Shown piece by piece: positions 18,364 through 27,886 of a stretch of 64,000 nt of DNA. The translations under genes were made by a program, and so were the position numbers. Where the stretch lies: positions 186,001 to 250,000 of the forward strand of contig CAZHVS010000002.1 in the NCBI GenBank assembly GCA_964536015.1. The letters are read 5' to 3'. The DNA is from CAZHVS01 sp964536015 (lineage in GTDB: Bacteria > Bacteroidota > Ignavibacteria > Ignavibacteriales > Ignavibacteriaceae). The notes below the pieces were generated by a model that was not told the DNA's origin, did no database searches, and saw only the letters and a list, made by a program, of their open reading frames with translations. Within the stretch, counting starts at the first letter, position 1; every line of letters starts with the position of its first letter.

Positions 18364-19483
18364 AAAAATTATTCAATCTAATTTCAATTTGAAAAAGATA
18401 ATCTTAACATTAATAATTTTTTCAACTTTTTTTATTATTTCTTGTTTTGAAGAGCCTCCTGTTATGCATGATGGAAACGGAAAAATAACCTTATTTGCTC
18501 TTGGAGATACTTCTTTAACAGATTCTAGTCATTATTTTATTCCAATGTGTAATGCAAAAGTAATCTTAACTTCAGAATATGGACAAAGAATATTTTATAC
18601 GGACAACAACGGCTATTTTATTGCAGATGGTTTACCATCATCTATTTATAATATTTCTATTCGGCTTCCTCATCCACTTAATCCAAATATTTTATTAATC
18701 GGAAATATCAATAATATAGAAATTGGTTCTAATTCAACTTTTGCTGATACTGTAAAAGCAGAACAAGTTGCAAACACAGGTATCTGTATTAATGAGATTT
18801 ATGCTGGCGGACCGGTGAATAATATTTTCTTCTTCTATGATCAGTTTATAGAAATTTATAATTACTCAGATAGCATTAAATATCTTGATGGAATGCAAGT
18901 TTCAAGAGTTTCAGGAAATAATGAAGGAAAGGGACCAGGGGCTGATGAAGGAGACGATGGTGATATAGATGGTGTAACTTACATCTTTAAATTTCCTGGA
19001 AGGCCGGGAGAAAAAAATTATCCAATTATGCCACAGCAGTTTATGGTACTTGCGTCAACCGCAACCAATCATAAAAGCCAGGTTTCTACTAGTATTGATT
19101 TATCGAATGCTGATTGGGAATTTTACAACCAATATTCTACTACGGATTTTGATAATCCAAATGTCAAGAATTTAATTAATATTCGTTCTGATAGAACTGT
19201 TGACTTTCTTATTAATCTTGTTTCAGATGTTATTGTTCTTTCGAGCGGTGTTGATACAGTCTGGAGTGATGGTCTTGATATTTCAACCATAATTGATGGG
19301 ATTGAATATAAATCAAGTGTGAATTACCGAAAGACTCTTGATAAAAGAATTGATAAAAGTTTTATGTTAAGTCCTCCTAAATATAGTGGAAAATCAATGC
19401 AAAGAAGAGAAGCAGGAGTAGATACTAATGATGGATTTCTTGATTGGGAAATAATTCCTCAACCTACTCCAGGAAAACAATAG
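18356..19483 (+). CDS. DUF4876 lipoprotein (cassette 1)
   Basis: A 375-residue predicted lipoprotein (MSKKIIQSN start; lipobox FIISC, Cys near 30). Residues 45-135 form a carboxypeptidase-regulatory/Ig-like domain (CNAKVILTSEYGQRIFYTDNNGYF). From about 142 (ICINEIYAGGP) the protein resembles DUF4876, with INEIYAGGP, DQFIEIYNYSDS and YLDGMQVSR. That arrangement recalls the lamin tail domains encoded at 7180-10508. DUF4876 genes in Bacteroidota sit after TonB-dependent receptors; no biochemical function is known to me. It is probably a surface or periplasmic partner of the receptor, with which it overlaps by eight bases. The upstream in-frame ATG at 18323 was not used because the strong Shine-Dalgarno precedes 18356. 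Confidence 0.8.
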   Translation: MSKKIIQSNFNLKKIILTLIIFSTFFIISCFEEPPVMHDGNGKITLFALGDTSLTDSSHYFIPMCNAKVILTSEYGQRIFYTDNNGYFIADGLPSSIYNISIRLPHPLNPNILLIGNINNIEIGSNSTFADTVKAEQVANTGICINEIYAGGPVNNIFFFYDQFIEIYNYSDSIKYLDGMQVSRVSGNNEGKGPGADEGDDGDIDGVTYIFKFPGRPGEKNYPIMPQQFMVLASTATNHKSQVSTSIDLSNADWEFYNQYSTTDFDNPNVKNLINIRSDRTVDFLINLVSDVIVLSSGVDTVWSDGLDISTIIDGIEYKSSVNYRKTLDKRIDKSFMLSPPKYSGKSMQRREAGVDTNDGFLDWEIIPQPTPGKQ

Positions 19484-19497
19484 GCGAGGAAAAAGTT

Positions 19498-20952
19498 ATG
19501 AAATTTAAAGTGCTTTTTTTATTCATTTTACTTCTAGTATTGTCATCAAGTTTTGCTCAACAGCTAAGACTTGAATCAATTGGTGGAATTAAGTTTTCAG
19601 TCAAAGATATTGACAATTCGCTTACTCCTTTTGATTTTGATGGTAATCCTGCGTGGTTAGTAAAAGATGCAGATGAAACTTATTTACGTATTAATCCTTC
19701 AATTAGTAATTCGTGGGGAAATTATCATCGTTATTATAATGAAGAAGGAAAAATGATTTACTCCTCTTCTTTCCTTGGTGTAAAAACATTAGGTGAAGTA
19801 GGAACCTTTCTTGGGTACACTGCTTATAATTATGAAATCAGAAGAAATTTCAATCGTTCATTAAAGAAAAATCCTTACTCAGGTGAAGCATTCTTTTTTG
19901 TTGATACTACTGCAGGACAATTTAGATATAATGGTCCAGAAGTTAGATTAATGTACAGTTATGAGGTCATTCCAAAACTATGTATTGGTGCTTCCGTATA
20001 TTACCAGATACTTGATGGTCTTAAAAAAGTTTATACAAATGCAAAAACAATTTATCGTGATGTAAACGGTAATGCAGGTTTAGCGTATCAGTTTGAAGAT
20101 AATTTTATTGTTGGTGCTTATATCGATTTATTTGATACTCAGGAATCAATAGAAGCTCAGGATGTGAATCTAAATGAAGTAGAAGTATTCAAGTTTAGAG
20201 GAGAAACATTCAAAGTCTACTCAAGAGGAAATCCAGTAAGTCATAAAGTAAGAACTAAAGGTGAATCATTCAGGGCACAGCTTTTTTATTCATTCGAGAA
20301 AAATTTTGAAAATGCATTAAGTTTTTCAGTTTCACCTTCAAGAAAAAAAATTCTTGTACCTTATAGTTCATATGATGAATTTGAAGAAGGGCATTCAAGT
20401 TTTTACACTACCAACATAAATTTTGTTAACAGAAGTATAATTTCAGATGAACTTACATTGGCAGCTAGGTTTAATTTTAATGAGGATAAAAGCTGGTCAA
20501 GATTAACAAGTAAAAATACGCTGGTTTGGGAATGGAAAGTTAATTCATTAACATTTGGAATTGGTTCATCTTATTATTTAAGAACTCTGCCGTTACTGAT
20601 TGCTTTTGAGTATGAGTTATCAAACATTAAGACTGACTCTTCAAAATATATCGATAAACGTTCTTCCAACCAATCAGGGACCAATCATAACTTCCGTTTG
20701 GGTTTTGAACAAGCTTTAATAAATAATATATTTTTGCGTGCAGGTATTAATTACTCACTGATGGATTTTGATTTGATTTATGGTGGCAATAAAGTTAAAA
20801 ATTCAAGCTTCACTGTTGGGGCAGGTATACCTGTCAACGATATTGTAATCGATTTCTATCTTAAGTATGAAAAAATATCTTTGAAAAATGATGCGAATCT
20901 TAAAAAGTCTTCTTTTGGTGGATTTGCTTCAATTAAATTAAAAACATTTTAG
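19498..20952 (+). CDS. DUF6850-like outer-membrane beta-barrel (cassette 1)
   Basis: A 484-residue protein starting MKFKVLFLF with a signal peptide ending at SSFAQ (near 21). The rest alternates hydrophobic and polar residues typical of an outer-membrane barrel, with many aromatic strand ends and a closing FGGFASIKLKTF. Its place directly after a DUF4876 gene fits the DUF6850 barrel family found in such loci; this name rests on context and general appearance. It may form a second channel or a secretion/anchoring partner for the cassette. The start at 19498 is preferred over an in-frame ATG at 19444, because only 19498 places the signal peptide at the N-terminus and a purine-rich site precedes it. 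Confidence 0.75.
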   Translation: MKFKVLFLFILLLVLSSSFAQQLRLESIGGIKFSVKDIDNSLTPFDFDGNPAWLVKDADETYLRINPSISNSWGNYHRYYNEEGKMIYSSSFLGVKTLGEVGTFLGYTAYNYEIRRNFNRSLKKNPYSGEAFFFVDTTAGQFRYNGPEVRLMYSYEVIPKLCIGASVYYQILDGLKKVYTNAKTIYRDVNGNAGLAYQFEDNFIVGAYIDLFDTQESIEAQDVNLNEVEVFKFRGETFKVYSRGNPVSHKVRTKGESFRAQLFYSFEKNFENALSFSVSPSRKKILVPYSSYDEFEEGHSSFYTTNINFVNRSIISDELTLAARFNFNEDKSWSRLTSKNTLVWEWKVNSLTFGIGSSYYLRTLPLLIAFEYELSNIKTDSSKYIDKRSSNQSGTNHNFRLGFEQALINNIFLRAGINYSLMDFDLIYGGNKVKNSSFTVGAGIPVNDIVIDFYLKYEKISLKNDANLKKSSFGGFASIKLKTF

Positions 20953-20975
20953 AAATTTATATCAAGGAGAAAAAA

Positions 20976-23216
20976 ATGAAAAAATTTATACTATTTGTAC
21001 TTCTCTTCTCAACATTTTGTCTTTCACAGACATGGAAAAAAGCAGTAACTCAAACCTTTCCTCCTCTTGGCGACATTGTTTTCGTCAATGAAAATCAAGG
21101 CTGGTGCGTGGGAACTGATGGTGCAATTTTGATTACTTCAAATGGAGGACAAAACTGGATTCGAAGTGATATTTCTACATTGGAAGATATGAATACAGCT
21201 TACTTCATTGATGCAAATGTTGGATATACAGGTGGTACTAATGGTTCGTTATACAAGACTACAAATGGCGGACAAAGCTGGACTCCAATTACAGTAACAG
21301 GTTATTTAGGAACCGTATATGGAATTTATTTTTCTGACCAACAACACGGTTGGGTTATGACTTCAGTTGCTGATTCTGCAAGAATATTAAGAACGACTGA
21401 TGGTGGTGCAAACTGGGTAATCTCTTATACAAACTCTCCCGGTGATTTAGAAGCTATGACTTTTTATAGTCCAACAAAAGGAATTGCAGTGGGAGGCGGC
21501 GTCGGTAAAGTTGATTTAGTATATACAACTGATGGTATAAACTGGACAAAGAGTCCAACTCCAACAAATTTTCCATCTGGAATTTATACTCGTAGTGATG
21601 TAAGAGCAGTATGTTTTCTTGATGCTTCAAATGTTGTTGCAGTTGGATGGGGAAGTCGTGCCGCTGGTTTACAACCAAGTATCTGTCTTAAATCCACAAA
21701 TTCTGGTGCAACATGGACTTATATGACACAAACAGATGAAAATAAAGTATATGTAAATCTTAATGGCGTTAAATTTAAAGATGTCAATAACGGAATTGCT
21801 GTTGGTGGTGGTGCATATGAAGGTTCAGTCGTTTATAAAACAACTGATGGTGGTGTAACCTGGTTTAGAATTCCTGCTCCTTTTGGGGTTACATTAAAAG
21901 CTGTTTCAATAGTTAATAATAAAATATGGGCAATAGCAGGTGATGGCACAATAATTTATTCACCTGATTTTGGGAATTCTGGTGATTTGCAAACCAAAAT
22001 CCCAAGTTCTACTTTATATGCTGCTCAGTTTGTAAATGATTCAACAGGCTTCTTTGCTGGATTTAACGGGTTAGTTCTAAAGACAACCGACAGAGGTAAA
22101 AATTGGAAAGCTTCTTTTTCATTTGTGAACTTTGCTTGTCCAACTATTAAAGATATGCACTTCTTAAATTCTAATGTTGGTTATCTTGCTAAATCTTATC
22201 GTTCGGTGGTTAAAACAACAAATGGTGGGCTTGAATGGTTCTCAATTCTATCCGATACTTTTGTTACTGGAGTCAATATTGAAGGAGTTCACTTTGTAAA
22301 CGAAAATCTTGGCTTTGTTGTTGGCAGACTCGCGAATAATGTAGATGCAGTTTATAAAACTACTAATGGAGGACAGACCTGGTCATTGAAATCAAATGCA
22401 TATGCAAAAAATTTAAATGATGTTTCTTTCTTTGATGCAAACAAAGGAATCCTTGTTGGTAACTCTGGGACAATTGCTTACACAACCGATGGAGGAGAAA
22501 TTTGGACTAAATCGACTAATATTACTTTTCCACCCGGAACTACAAATCCAAATTTATTAAAAGTTGTTTTCTTAACTTCAACAAATGCTGTTGTTACTGG
22601 AGATAATACAATTCTTTACACAACTAATGGTGGTGTTAACTGGACTTATCCTTCGCCTTCAACTATTGTAGAGAGTCTACCAGGATTATTCTTCTTTAAT
22701 GCTACAACGGGATATGCAATTGGTTCTAAAACTTCGGGTTCTCCAAAGAGTATTGCAGTATATAAAACTACCGATGGTGGATTAAACTGGACAAATATTT
22801 CTGACTTATCAGTTTTTGATACGACACGTACTATCAACGGAGGTGCTGTTGAATTTAATGGAAATGTCTGGGTTGGTGGAAGTTCAAGTTATATTTATAC
22901 TAATTCTCCTTTGGTAGATGCATTTGAATATGGATATGAAGCACCAAGTTCTTTTATCTTATATCAAAATTATCCAAATCCTTTTAATCCAAGTACTACC
23001 ATCAAATATGAAGTAGAAAGTCCGAAATTTGTTTCGATAAAAATTTATGATGTACTTGGCAATGAAGTATCGACACTTGTAAATGAAAACAAGACTGCCG
23101 GAAAATATGAAGTTAACTTTTCAGTTGGTTCTAAAAATCTTTCAAGTGGAATTTACTTTTATAAGTTGCAATGCGGATCAAAAGTTCAAACTAAGAAAAT
23201 GATGTTATTAAAATAA
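20976..23216 (+). CDS. Ycf48-like/BNR beta-propeller, T9SS cargo (cassette 1)
   Basis: A 746-residue secreted protein with a signal peptide ending near residue 18. About ten repeats of the Ycf48/BNR type run from 35 to 640, each with a VGxxGxI/VGTDGAI turn and a KTTNGGQ(S/T)W or TTDGGxxW motif. The last ~85 residues (from 665: NYPNPFNPSTTIKY, ending KKMMLLK) are a T9SS sorting domain. Extracellular propellers of this kind usually bind proteins or glycans; no catalytic site is evident. It is the fourth gene of the TonB receptor cassette, 23 bases after the barrel gene, and has paralogues at 29865-32285 and 39711-41936. Confidence 0.85.
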   Translation: MKKFILFVLLFSTFCLSQTWKKAVTQTFPPLGDIVFVNENQGWCVGTDGAILITSNGGQNWIRSDISTLEDMNTAYFIDANVGYTGGTNGSLYKTTNGGQSWTPITVTGYLGTVYGIYFSDQQHGWVMTSVADSARILRTTDGGANWVISYTNSPGDLEAMTFYSPTKGIAVGGGVGKVDLVYTTDGINWTKSPTPTNFPSGIYTRSDVRAVCFLDASNVVAVGWGSRAAGLQPSICLKSTNSGATWTYMTQTDENKVYVNLNGVKFKDVNNGIAVGGGAYEGSVVYKTTDGGVTWFRIPAPFGVTLKAVSIVNNKIWAIAGDGTIIYSPDFGNSGDLQTKIPSSTLYAAQFVNDSTGFFAGFNGLVLKTTDRGKNWKASFSFVNFACPTIKDMHFLNSNVGYLAKSYRSVVKTTNGGLEWFSILSDTFVTGVNIEGVHFVNENLGFVVGRLANNVDAVYKTTNGGQTWSLKSNAYAKNLNDVSFFDANKGILVGNSGTIAYTTDGGEIWTKSTNITFPPGTTNPNLLKVVFLTSTNAVVTGDNTILYTTNGGVNWTYPSPSTIVESLPGLFFFNATTGYAIGSKTSGSPKSIAVYKTTDGGLNWTNISDLSVFDTTRTINGGAVEFNGNVWVGGSSSYIYTNSPLVDAFEYGYEAPSSFILYQNYPNPFNPSTTIKYEVESPKFVSIKIYDVLGNEVSTLVNENKTAGKYEVNFSVGSKNLSSGIYFYKLQCGSKVQTKKMMLLK

Positions 23217-23264
23217 TTTTACAATCAACCGGGAGTAAACAGCTCCCGGAAAGTATAGGAAGTA

Positions 23265-25043
23265 ATGAAAAAAAATATATTTATAATTTTTCTGGGATTT
23301 TTATTTGTCTTAAATCTATTTGCTCAAATCCCCTCGGGGTATGAAAAAGGATTATTGCTTATTGATTCTGTTGATATCAAAAACAATGTCCATTTTCTTT
23401 CTTCAGATAGTCTTAAAGGAAGAGAAACAGGAAGCAAAGAGAATCTTGTTGCTTCAAGATTTATAGCAAAAAAATTCAATCAATTTGGTTTAAAACCTTT
23501 TATCGAATTTAGAAATCATAAAAAAGTTCAAGAAGAGATTTCTCCTGATGAGGAAAAAAATCCTGTAATTGAGGAAAAAGTTGGTGCTTATGACAACTAC
23601 TTTCAAAAATTTGTAGTTGTTTCATCAGCTATAAATAAAGATGAAACAAAATTAAGCATTAAAACATCCAATAATGGTTCGGCGATTGAAACAGTCTTTA
23701 ATTATGGGACAGATTTTTTTGTTCAGGATAAATCAAATATTAGTTGTTCAATTGAAGCGCCGGTTGTTTTTATAGGTTATGGAATCTCTAAAGCTCTTGA
23801 TGAATACACGGACTTGATAGATGCTAACGGAAATTCAATTGACATTAATAATAAAATTGTTTTAATGGTTGATGGATATCCGTTAGAAAAAGATACCACA
23901 TCAAAATTCTTTAAGAGCAAGGATATGAGTTTCAAACAAACCTCAAAGAAAATTGAATCTTTGTTTGAAAAAGGAGCACTGGCAGTTTTAGTTGTTCAAT
24001 CTCCTTTGACAAGTACTCAGACCTTTGCGGTAAAATATGAAGGTATAATTAAATCATCGCTCAGAACTGAATATCATTTACCGGAATTAAAATCGAAGAA
24101 GAGTAATCCTGTAATTTATATCAGTTATGATGTGCTAAATCTCTTTATCTCAGAAAATGATTTTAATCTGAAAACTATTCTTGTAGAAATCGATAAAAAC
24201 TTGAAACCAAATTCGTTTCAAATAAAAGATCGAGTTGTAAAACTAAAATCAGGTTTTGAATCGCACTTGATTCAAACTCAAAATATTGTTGGATGGATTG
24301 AAGGGAATGACCCGGAATTGAAAAAAGAATTTGTTGTTATCGGTGCCCATATGGATCACATTGGACTTGGTAGTTATGGAGTAATGAGTAGAGATAATGT
24401 TGGACAGATTCATAACGGTGCTGATGATAATGCTTCAGGTACTGCCGGTATAATTGAAGTGGCAGAAGCTTTTTCAAAGACTAAACCTGCTAGAAGTATT
24501 ATTTTTATTGCCTTTAATGGTGAGGAAATGGGAATGCTCGGTTCAAAGTATTATGCTTATCAATATCCGTTTAAAGAAACTTCACAAACAATTGGAATGA
24601 TAAATCTTGATATGATCGGGCGCGTTCAGGACAATATACTCTGGATTGGCGGTATTTTCTATGGTGATGATTTGAAAAAAATAATTGAAGCAGCTAATAA
24701 AGAAACTAAGCTCGATTTATTGTACAATGTTGGTTTGCTTACTTTTGGAAGTGATCAAGGTCCTTTCATTCGAAAGAAAATACCATCTGCTTTTTTCTTT
24801 TCTGGTTTGCATGATGATTATCACACACCGCTAGATGATGCTGATAAATTGAATTACAGTATGGAAGAAAAAGTTGTTAAACTGGCTTTTTTATCAGCCT
24901 GGAAAATTGCTAATGAGAAAGAAAAACCAACGTACCGTGAACTTGATATGAAAGAAAAAATTCAACTTGTTCAGGAGAGTCTTGAAAAACAGAAAAAAAT
25001 TAAAAAGAAAACACCAAATAATTCAACGGAGAATATGAAATGA
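23265..25043 (+). CDS. Secreted M28-family zinc aminopeptidase
   Basis: A 592-residue M28 metallopeptidase with a signal peptide ending near residue 20. Residues 130-330 form a protease-associated-like insert. The co-catalytic zinc site is readable near residues 360-530: GAHMDHIG (His/Asp), HNGADDNASG (bridging Asp), NGEEMGMLGS (catalytic Glu pair), NLDMIGR (Asp) and DDYHTPLDDAD (final His). All ligands are intact, so an active aminopeptidase or carboxypeptidase is expected. The lysine/glutamate-rich C-terminus has no T9SS tail, suggesting a periplasmic location. The M16 peptidase gene overlaps it by four bases (25040-25043), so the two are translated together. Confidence 0.92.
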   Translation: MKKNIFIIFLGFLFVLNLFAQIPSGYEKGLLLIDSVDIKNNVHFLSSDSLKGRETGSKENLVASRFIAKKFNQFGLKPFIEFRNHKKVQEEISPDEEKNPVIEEKVGAYDNYFQKFVVVSSAINKDETKLSIKTSNNGSAIETVFNYGTDFFVQDKSNISCSIEAPVVFIGYGISKALDEYTDLIDANGNSIDINNKIVLMVDGYPLEKDTTSKFFKSKDMSFKQTSKKIESLFEKGALAVLVVQSPLTSTQTFAVKYEGIIKSSLRTEYHLPELKSKKSNPVIYISYDVLNLFISENDFNLKTILVEIDKNLKPNSFQIKDRVVKLKSGFESHLIQTQNIVGWIEGNDPELKKEFVVIGAHMDHIGLGSYGVMSRDNVGQIHNGADDNASGTAGIIEVAEAFSKTKPARSIIFIAFNGEEMGMLGSKYYAYQYPFKETSQTIGMINLDMIGRVQDNILWIGGIFYGDDLKKIIEAANKETKLDLLYNVGLLTFGSDQGPFIRKKIPSAFFFSGLHDDYHTPLDDADKLNYSMEEKVVKLAFLSAWKIANEKEKPTYRELDMKEKIQLVQESLEKQKKIKKKTPNNSTENMK

Positions 25044-27826
25044 AATTCACAAATAATTTGAGTAAAATATTTCTTGCTTTGTTCATAGTTATAAACATTT
25101 CAATCAATGCAAATAGCGATAAATATGAAGAAGGTAAAGTTTACAGACATCAATTAAAAAACGGTCTTACTGTTTTAACTATGGAACGACATATTGCTCC
25201 ATTAATCTATCATCAATTAACATATAAAGTAGGTTCAAGAAATGAACGATTAGGAATTACTGGTATTTCACACGTCGTTGAACATATGATGTTTAAAGGA
25301 ACTGCAAAATACGGAAAAGGCGAAGCATCAAAAACAATCTCGGTAAATTCAGGAATATTTAATGCATTCACTATGAATGATATGACAAGCTATTTCGAAT
25401 ATCTGCCTGCAAATAAAATTGAAATTGCTATGGATATTGAATCTGATAGAATGCAAAATTGTAATTTCAATCCTGATGAATTTAAATCTGAAATTCAGGT
25501 GATTATCCAGGAAAGAAGAATGAGAACTGAAAGTCAGGCAAATGGAATATTCAGGGAAGAACTAAATAGTGTTGCGTTTACTTCAAGTCCTAATAGAGAT
25601 CCTGTAATTGGCTGGCCTAGCGACTTAAATCATATGACTCGTGATGATGCTTATAAGTACTATAAGACTTATTATACACCTAACAATGCTTTCCTTGTTT
25701 TAGTTGGAGATTTTGAAACAGAAAAAATTTTACAACTTGTAGAAAAATATTATGGAAATGTTCCTAAAGGACCAGAGATTGATGATTATGTTACAACTGA
25801 AGAGATTCAAAAAACCAGGAGGACTGTTACTCTTTATCATAACGATATTACTACACCTTCTGTAAGATTATCTTTCCACGTTCCTACATTTCAAGATGTT
25901 GATCTTCCAGCTTTAAGAATGGCGGGTATGATTCTATGCGAAAAAAGCAGAGACTCAAGACTTTATAAAAGACTTGTAGAGCAGGATAAGATTTGTCAAA
26001 TGGTCGCTGGTGGTGTTGGTATTTCAAAAGACCCGGGGTTGTTTTCTATCAGTTGTTCCTTAAAACCTGATAGTTCAACTGAAAAAGTGGAGAAAATTGT
26101 TTGGGAAGAAATTAAAAAAATGCAGGAAGAATTAGTTACAGATAACGAACTGCAAAAGGTTAAGAATCGCTATAAATTTAACCAGGTTACAAGCTACACA
26201 AAAAATGCAGACATTGGTGGAAGAATTAGTACTTACGAAGCTTATTTCGGATATGATTTTCTAAAGGAATTTGACTCAAGAATGTTAAAGGTAACTAAAG
26301 AGGATATTCAGAATGTAATGAAAAAATATTTTCCGCAAGATCAAGTTACTGTTGGGTATCTTTATCCTAAGGAAGGAAACCAGGTAAAGAAAAATTCAGA
26401 AGTAAATGAATTGGAAGAAGATGAAAAAACTAACATAAGCGATGATAAGTTTTATTTTAAAATGCCATTGGATGCAATGGAAATGATTAATTCATTTTTA
26501 CTTGACGATGAAATATTGAAACCAAAACCAATCGCTCCTACTGTTAAACTACTAACTCTGGATAATGGCATTAAACTTTACACAATTGAAAATCATCTTG
26601 TTCCCGCTGTATCTGTAATTGGTATGTTTGAAACGGGTTTGATTCCGGAAGATATTGCTGGTGGAAAACCCGGCATTACGAGTTTTTTAACTGATGTAAT
26701 GAATCGCGGTTCTGAAGATTTTACTTATAACCAATTATCTGAAAGAATGGCTTTTGTACCTTTCTCTTTTGCTCTTACAGGAAGTTACCATGCATTTTAT
26801 TTTCAAGGTTATGCTTTAAATGAAAATGCTGAAGAAATGTTCAATACAGGTTTTAATCTTGTTACAAAACCAGCTTTCCGAGATGAAGATATTAATAAAT
26901 TAAGACCACAGCATTTAATCGCAGCAAAAAATCGGTTTAAAAAAACATCAATAAAAGCTTTCTACTATATGTTTAACCAGATTTTTGAAGGACATCCATT
27001 AACTGAATATAACAGCACAGAAGAATCAATAAAATCAATTACAAAGGATGATATAAAAAATTTGCATAGAAAATATTTCAGACCTGATAATCTTACAATT
27101 CTAATGGTTGGGGATATGACACCTGAACAAATGAAAGATTTGGCAAATAAACAATTCGGACAATGGAAAGCACCTGTTGAAAAACTTGAAATGAAAAATA
27201 TTCCACCAGTTAAAGAATTAAAGAGAAAAGAAATTAAAATCTTTACTGAAAAAGATTATACTGAATGTACTATCAATATTGGTTTTAATCCTTACAATGA
27301 TGTTGATCCTGAAGATGAAGAAGTGCTTGCAGTTATGAACTATATTCTTGCCGGCAGTGCATTAACTTCAAGGATGGGAGTTGAATTAAGAGATAAACAA
27401 GGCTTATTCTATGGAATAAAAAGTGAAATTTGGGCTAAAGTAGAAAATATTGGATACTGGAAGTTCAATACTAAGACTGCACCAAAGAATACTGAAAAGT
27501 TAATCAAAGGAATTTTTAACGAAATTAAAAAATTTCTTGCCGAAGGAATAACAGATGATGAAATAAAAGCAGCAAAACAAAGAATGTTTGGTTTATTACC
27601 ATTTTATGTTGAGACACCGGATGATGTTGCAGGACTTATCTTTGGTTTATTGCAGGATAAAAAACCGTTGGACTTCTTCGATAAAAAAGCAGATCGCATT
27701 ATGAAAGTCACAAAAGAAGATGTAATGCGTGTCGCAAAAAAATATTTTACTTTAGATCGCTTCATTATAGTTGTTGATGGGCCAATTGAAGAACATTCAT
27801 TGGATTCTTTGATTAATGAATTGTAA
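25040..27826 (+). CDS. M16 (pitrilysin-type) zinc peptidase, two-halved
   Basis: A 928-residue M16 metallopeptidase with a signal peptide ending near residue 25. The inverted zinc motif HxxEH is His78-Val-Val-Glu-His82, with the downstream zinc-binding Glu in the SEIQVIIQERR helix near 157. The C-terminal half (from about 500: KLLTLDNGIKLYTIENHLVP) repeats the fold but has FLTDVMNRGSED where the zinc motif would be, so it is non-catalytic, as usual in fused M16 proteins. A role in periplasmic peptide degradation is likely. The ATGA overlap with the M28 gene suggests sequential peptide breakdown. Confidence 0.92.
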   Translation: MKFTNNLSKIFLALFIVINISINANSDKYEEGKVYRHQLKNGLTVLTMERHIAPLIYHQLTYKVGSRNERLGITGISHVVEHMMFKGTAKYGKGEASKTISVNSGIFNAFTMNDMTSYFEYLPANKIEIAMDIESDRMQNCNFNPDEFKSEIQVIIQERRMRTESQANGIFREELNSVAFTSSPNRDPVIGWPSDLNHMTRDDAYKYYKTYYTPNNAFLVLVGDFETEKILQLVEKYYGNVPKGPEIDDYVTTEEIQKTRRTVTLYHNDITTPSVRLSFHVPTFQDVDLPALRMAGMILCEKSRDSRLYKRLVEQDKICQMVAGGVGISKDPGLFSISCSLKPDSSTEKVEKIVWEEIKKMQEELVTDNELQKVKNRYKFNQVTSYTKNADIGGRISTYEAYFGYDFLKEFDSRMLKVTKEDIQNVMKKYFPQDQVTVGYLYPKEGNQVKKNSEVNELEEDEKTNISDDKFYFKMPLDAMEMINSFLLDDEILKPKPIAPTVKLLTLDNGIKLYTIENHLVPAVSVIGMFETGLIPEDIAGGKPGITSFLTDVMNRGSEDFTYNQLSERMAFVPFSFALTGSYHAFYFQGYALNENAEEMFNTGFNLVTKPAFRDEDINKLRPQHLIAAKNRFKKTSIKAFYYMFNQIFEGHPLTEYNSTEESIKSITKDDIKNLHRKYFRPDNLTILMVGDMTPEQMKDLANKQFGQWKAPVEKLEMKNIPPVKELKRKEIKIFTEKDYTECTINIGFNPYNDVDPEDEEVLAVMNYILAGSALTSRMGVELRDKQGLFYGIKSEIWAKVENIGYWKFNTKTAPKNTEKLIKGIFNEIKKFLAEGITDDEIKAAKQRMFGLLPFYVETPDDVAGLIFGLLQDKKPLDFFDKKADRIMKVTKEDVMRVAKKYFTLDRFIIVVDGPIEEHSLDSLINEL

Positions 27827-27886
27827 ATTTTTATAATGTAAGTACTGTAGAGTGATTTTAAAATTAATTAAATAAGAGGAGTAATT

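Noticed and set aside
19444..19497. Upstream ATG start for the first DUF6850-like gene
   Set aside because: It lies inside the DUF4876 gene and puts 18 residues before the signal peptide; ATG at 19498 fits better.
23229..23249. GC-rich hairpin after the first propeller gene
   Set aside because: The seven-bp stem has no T run after it, so I did not list it as a terminator; it may be an mRNA stability element.
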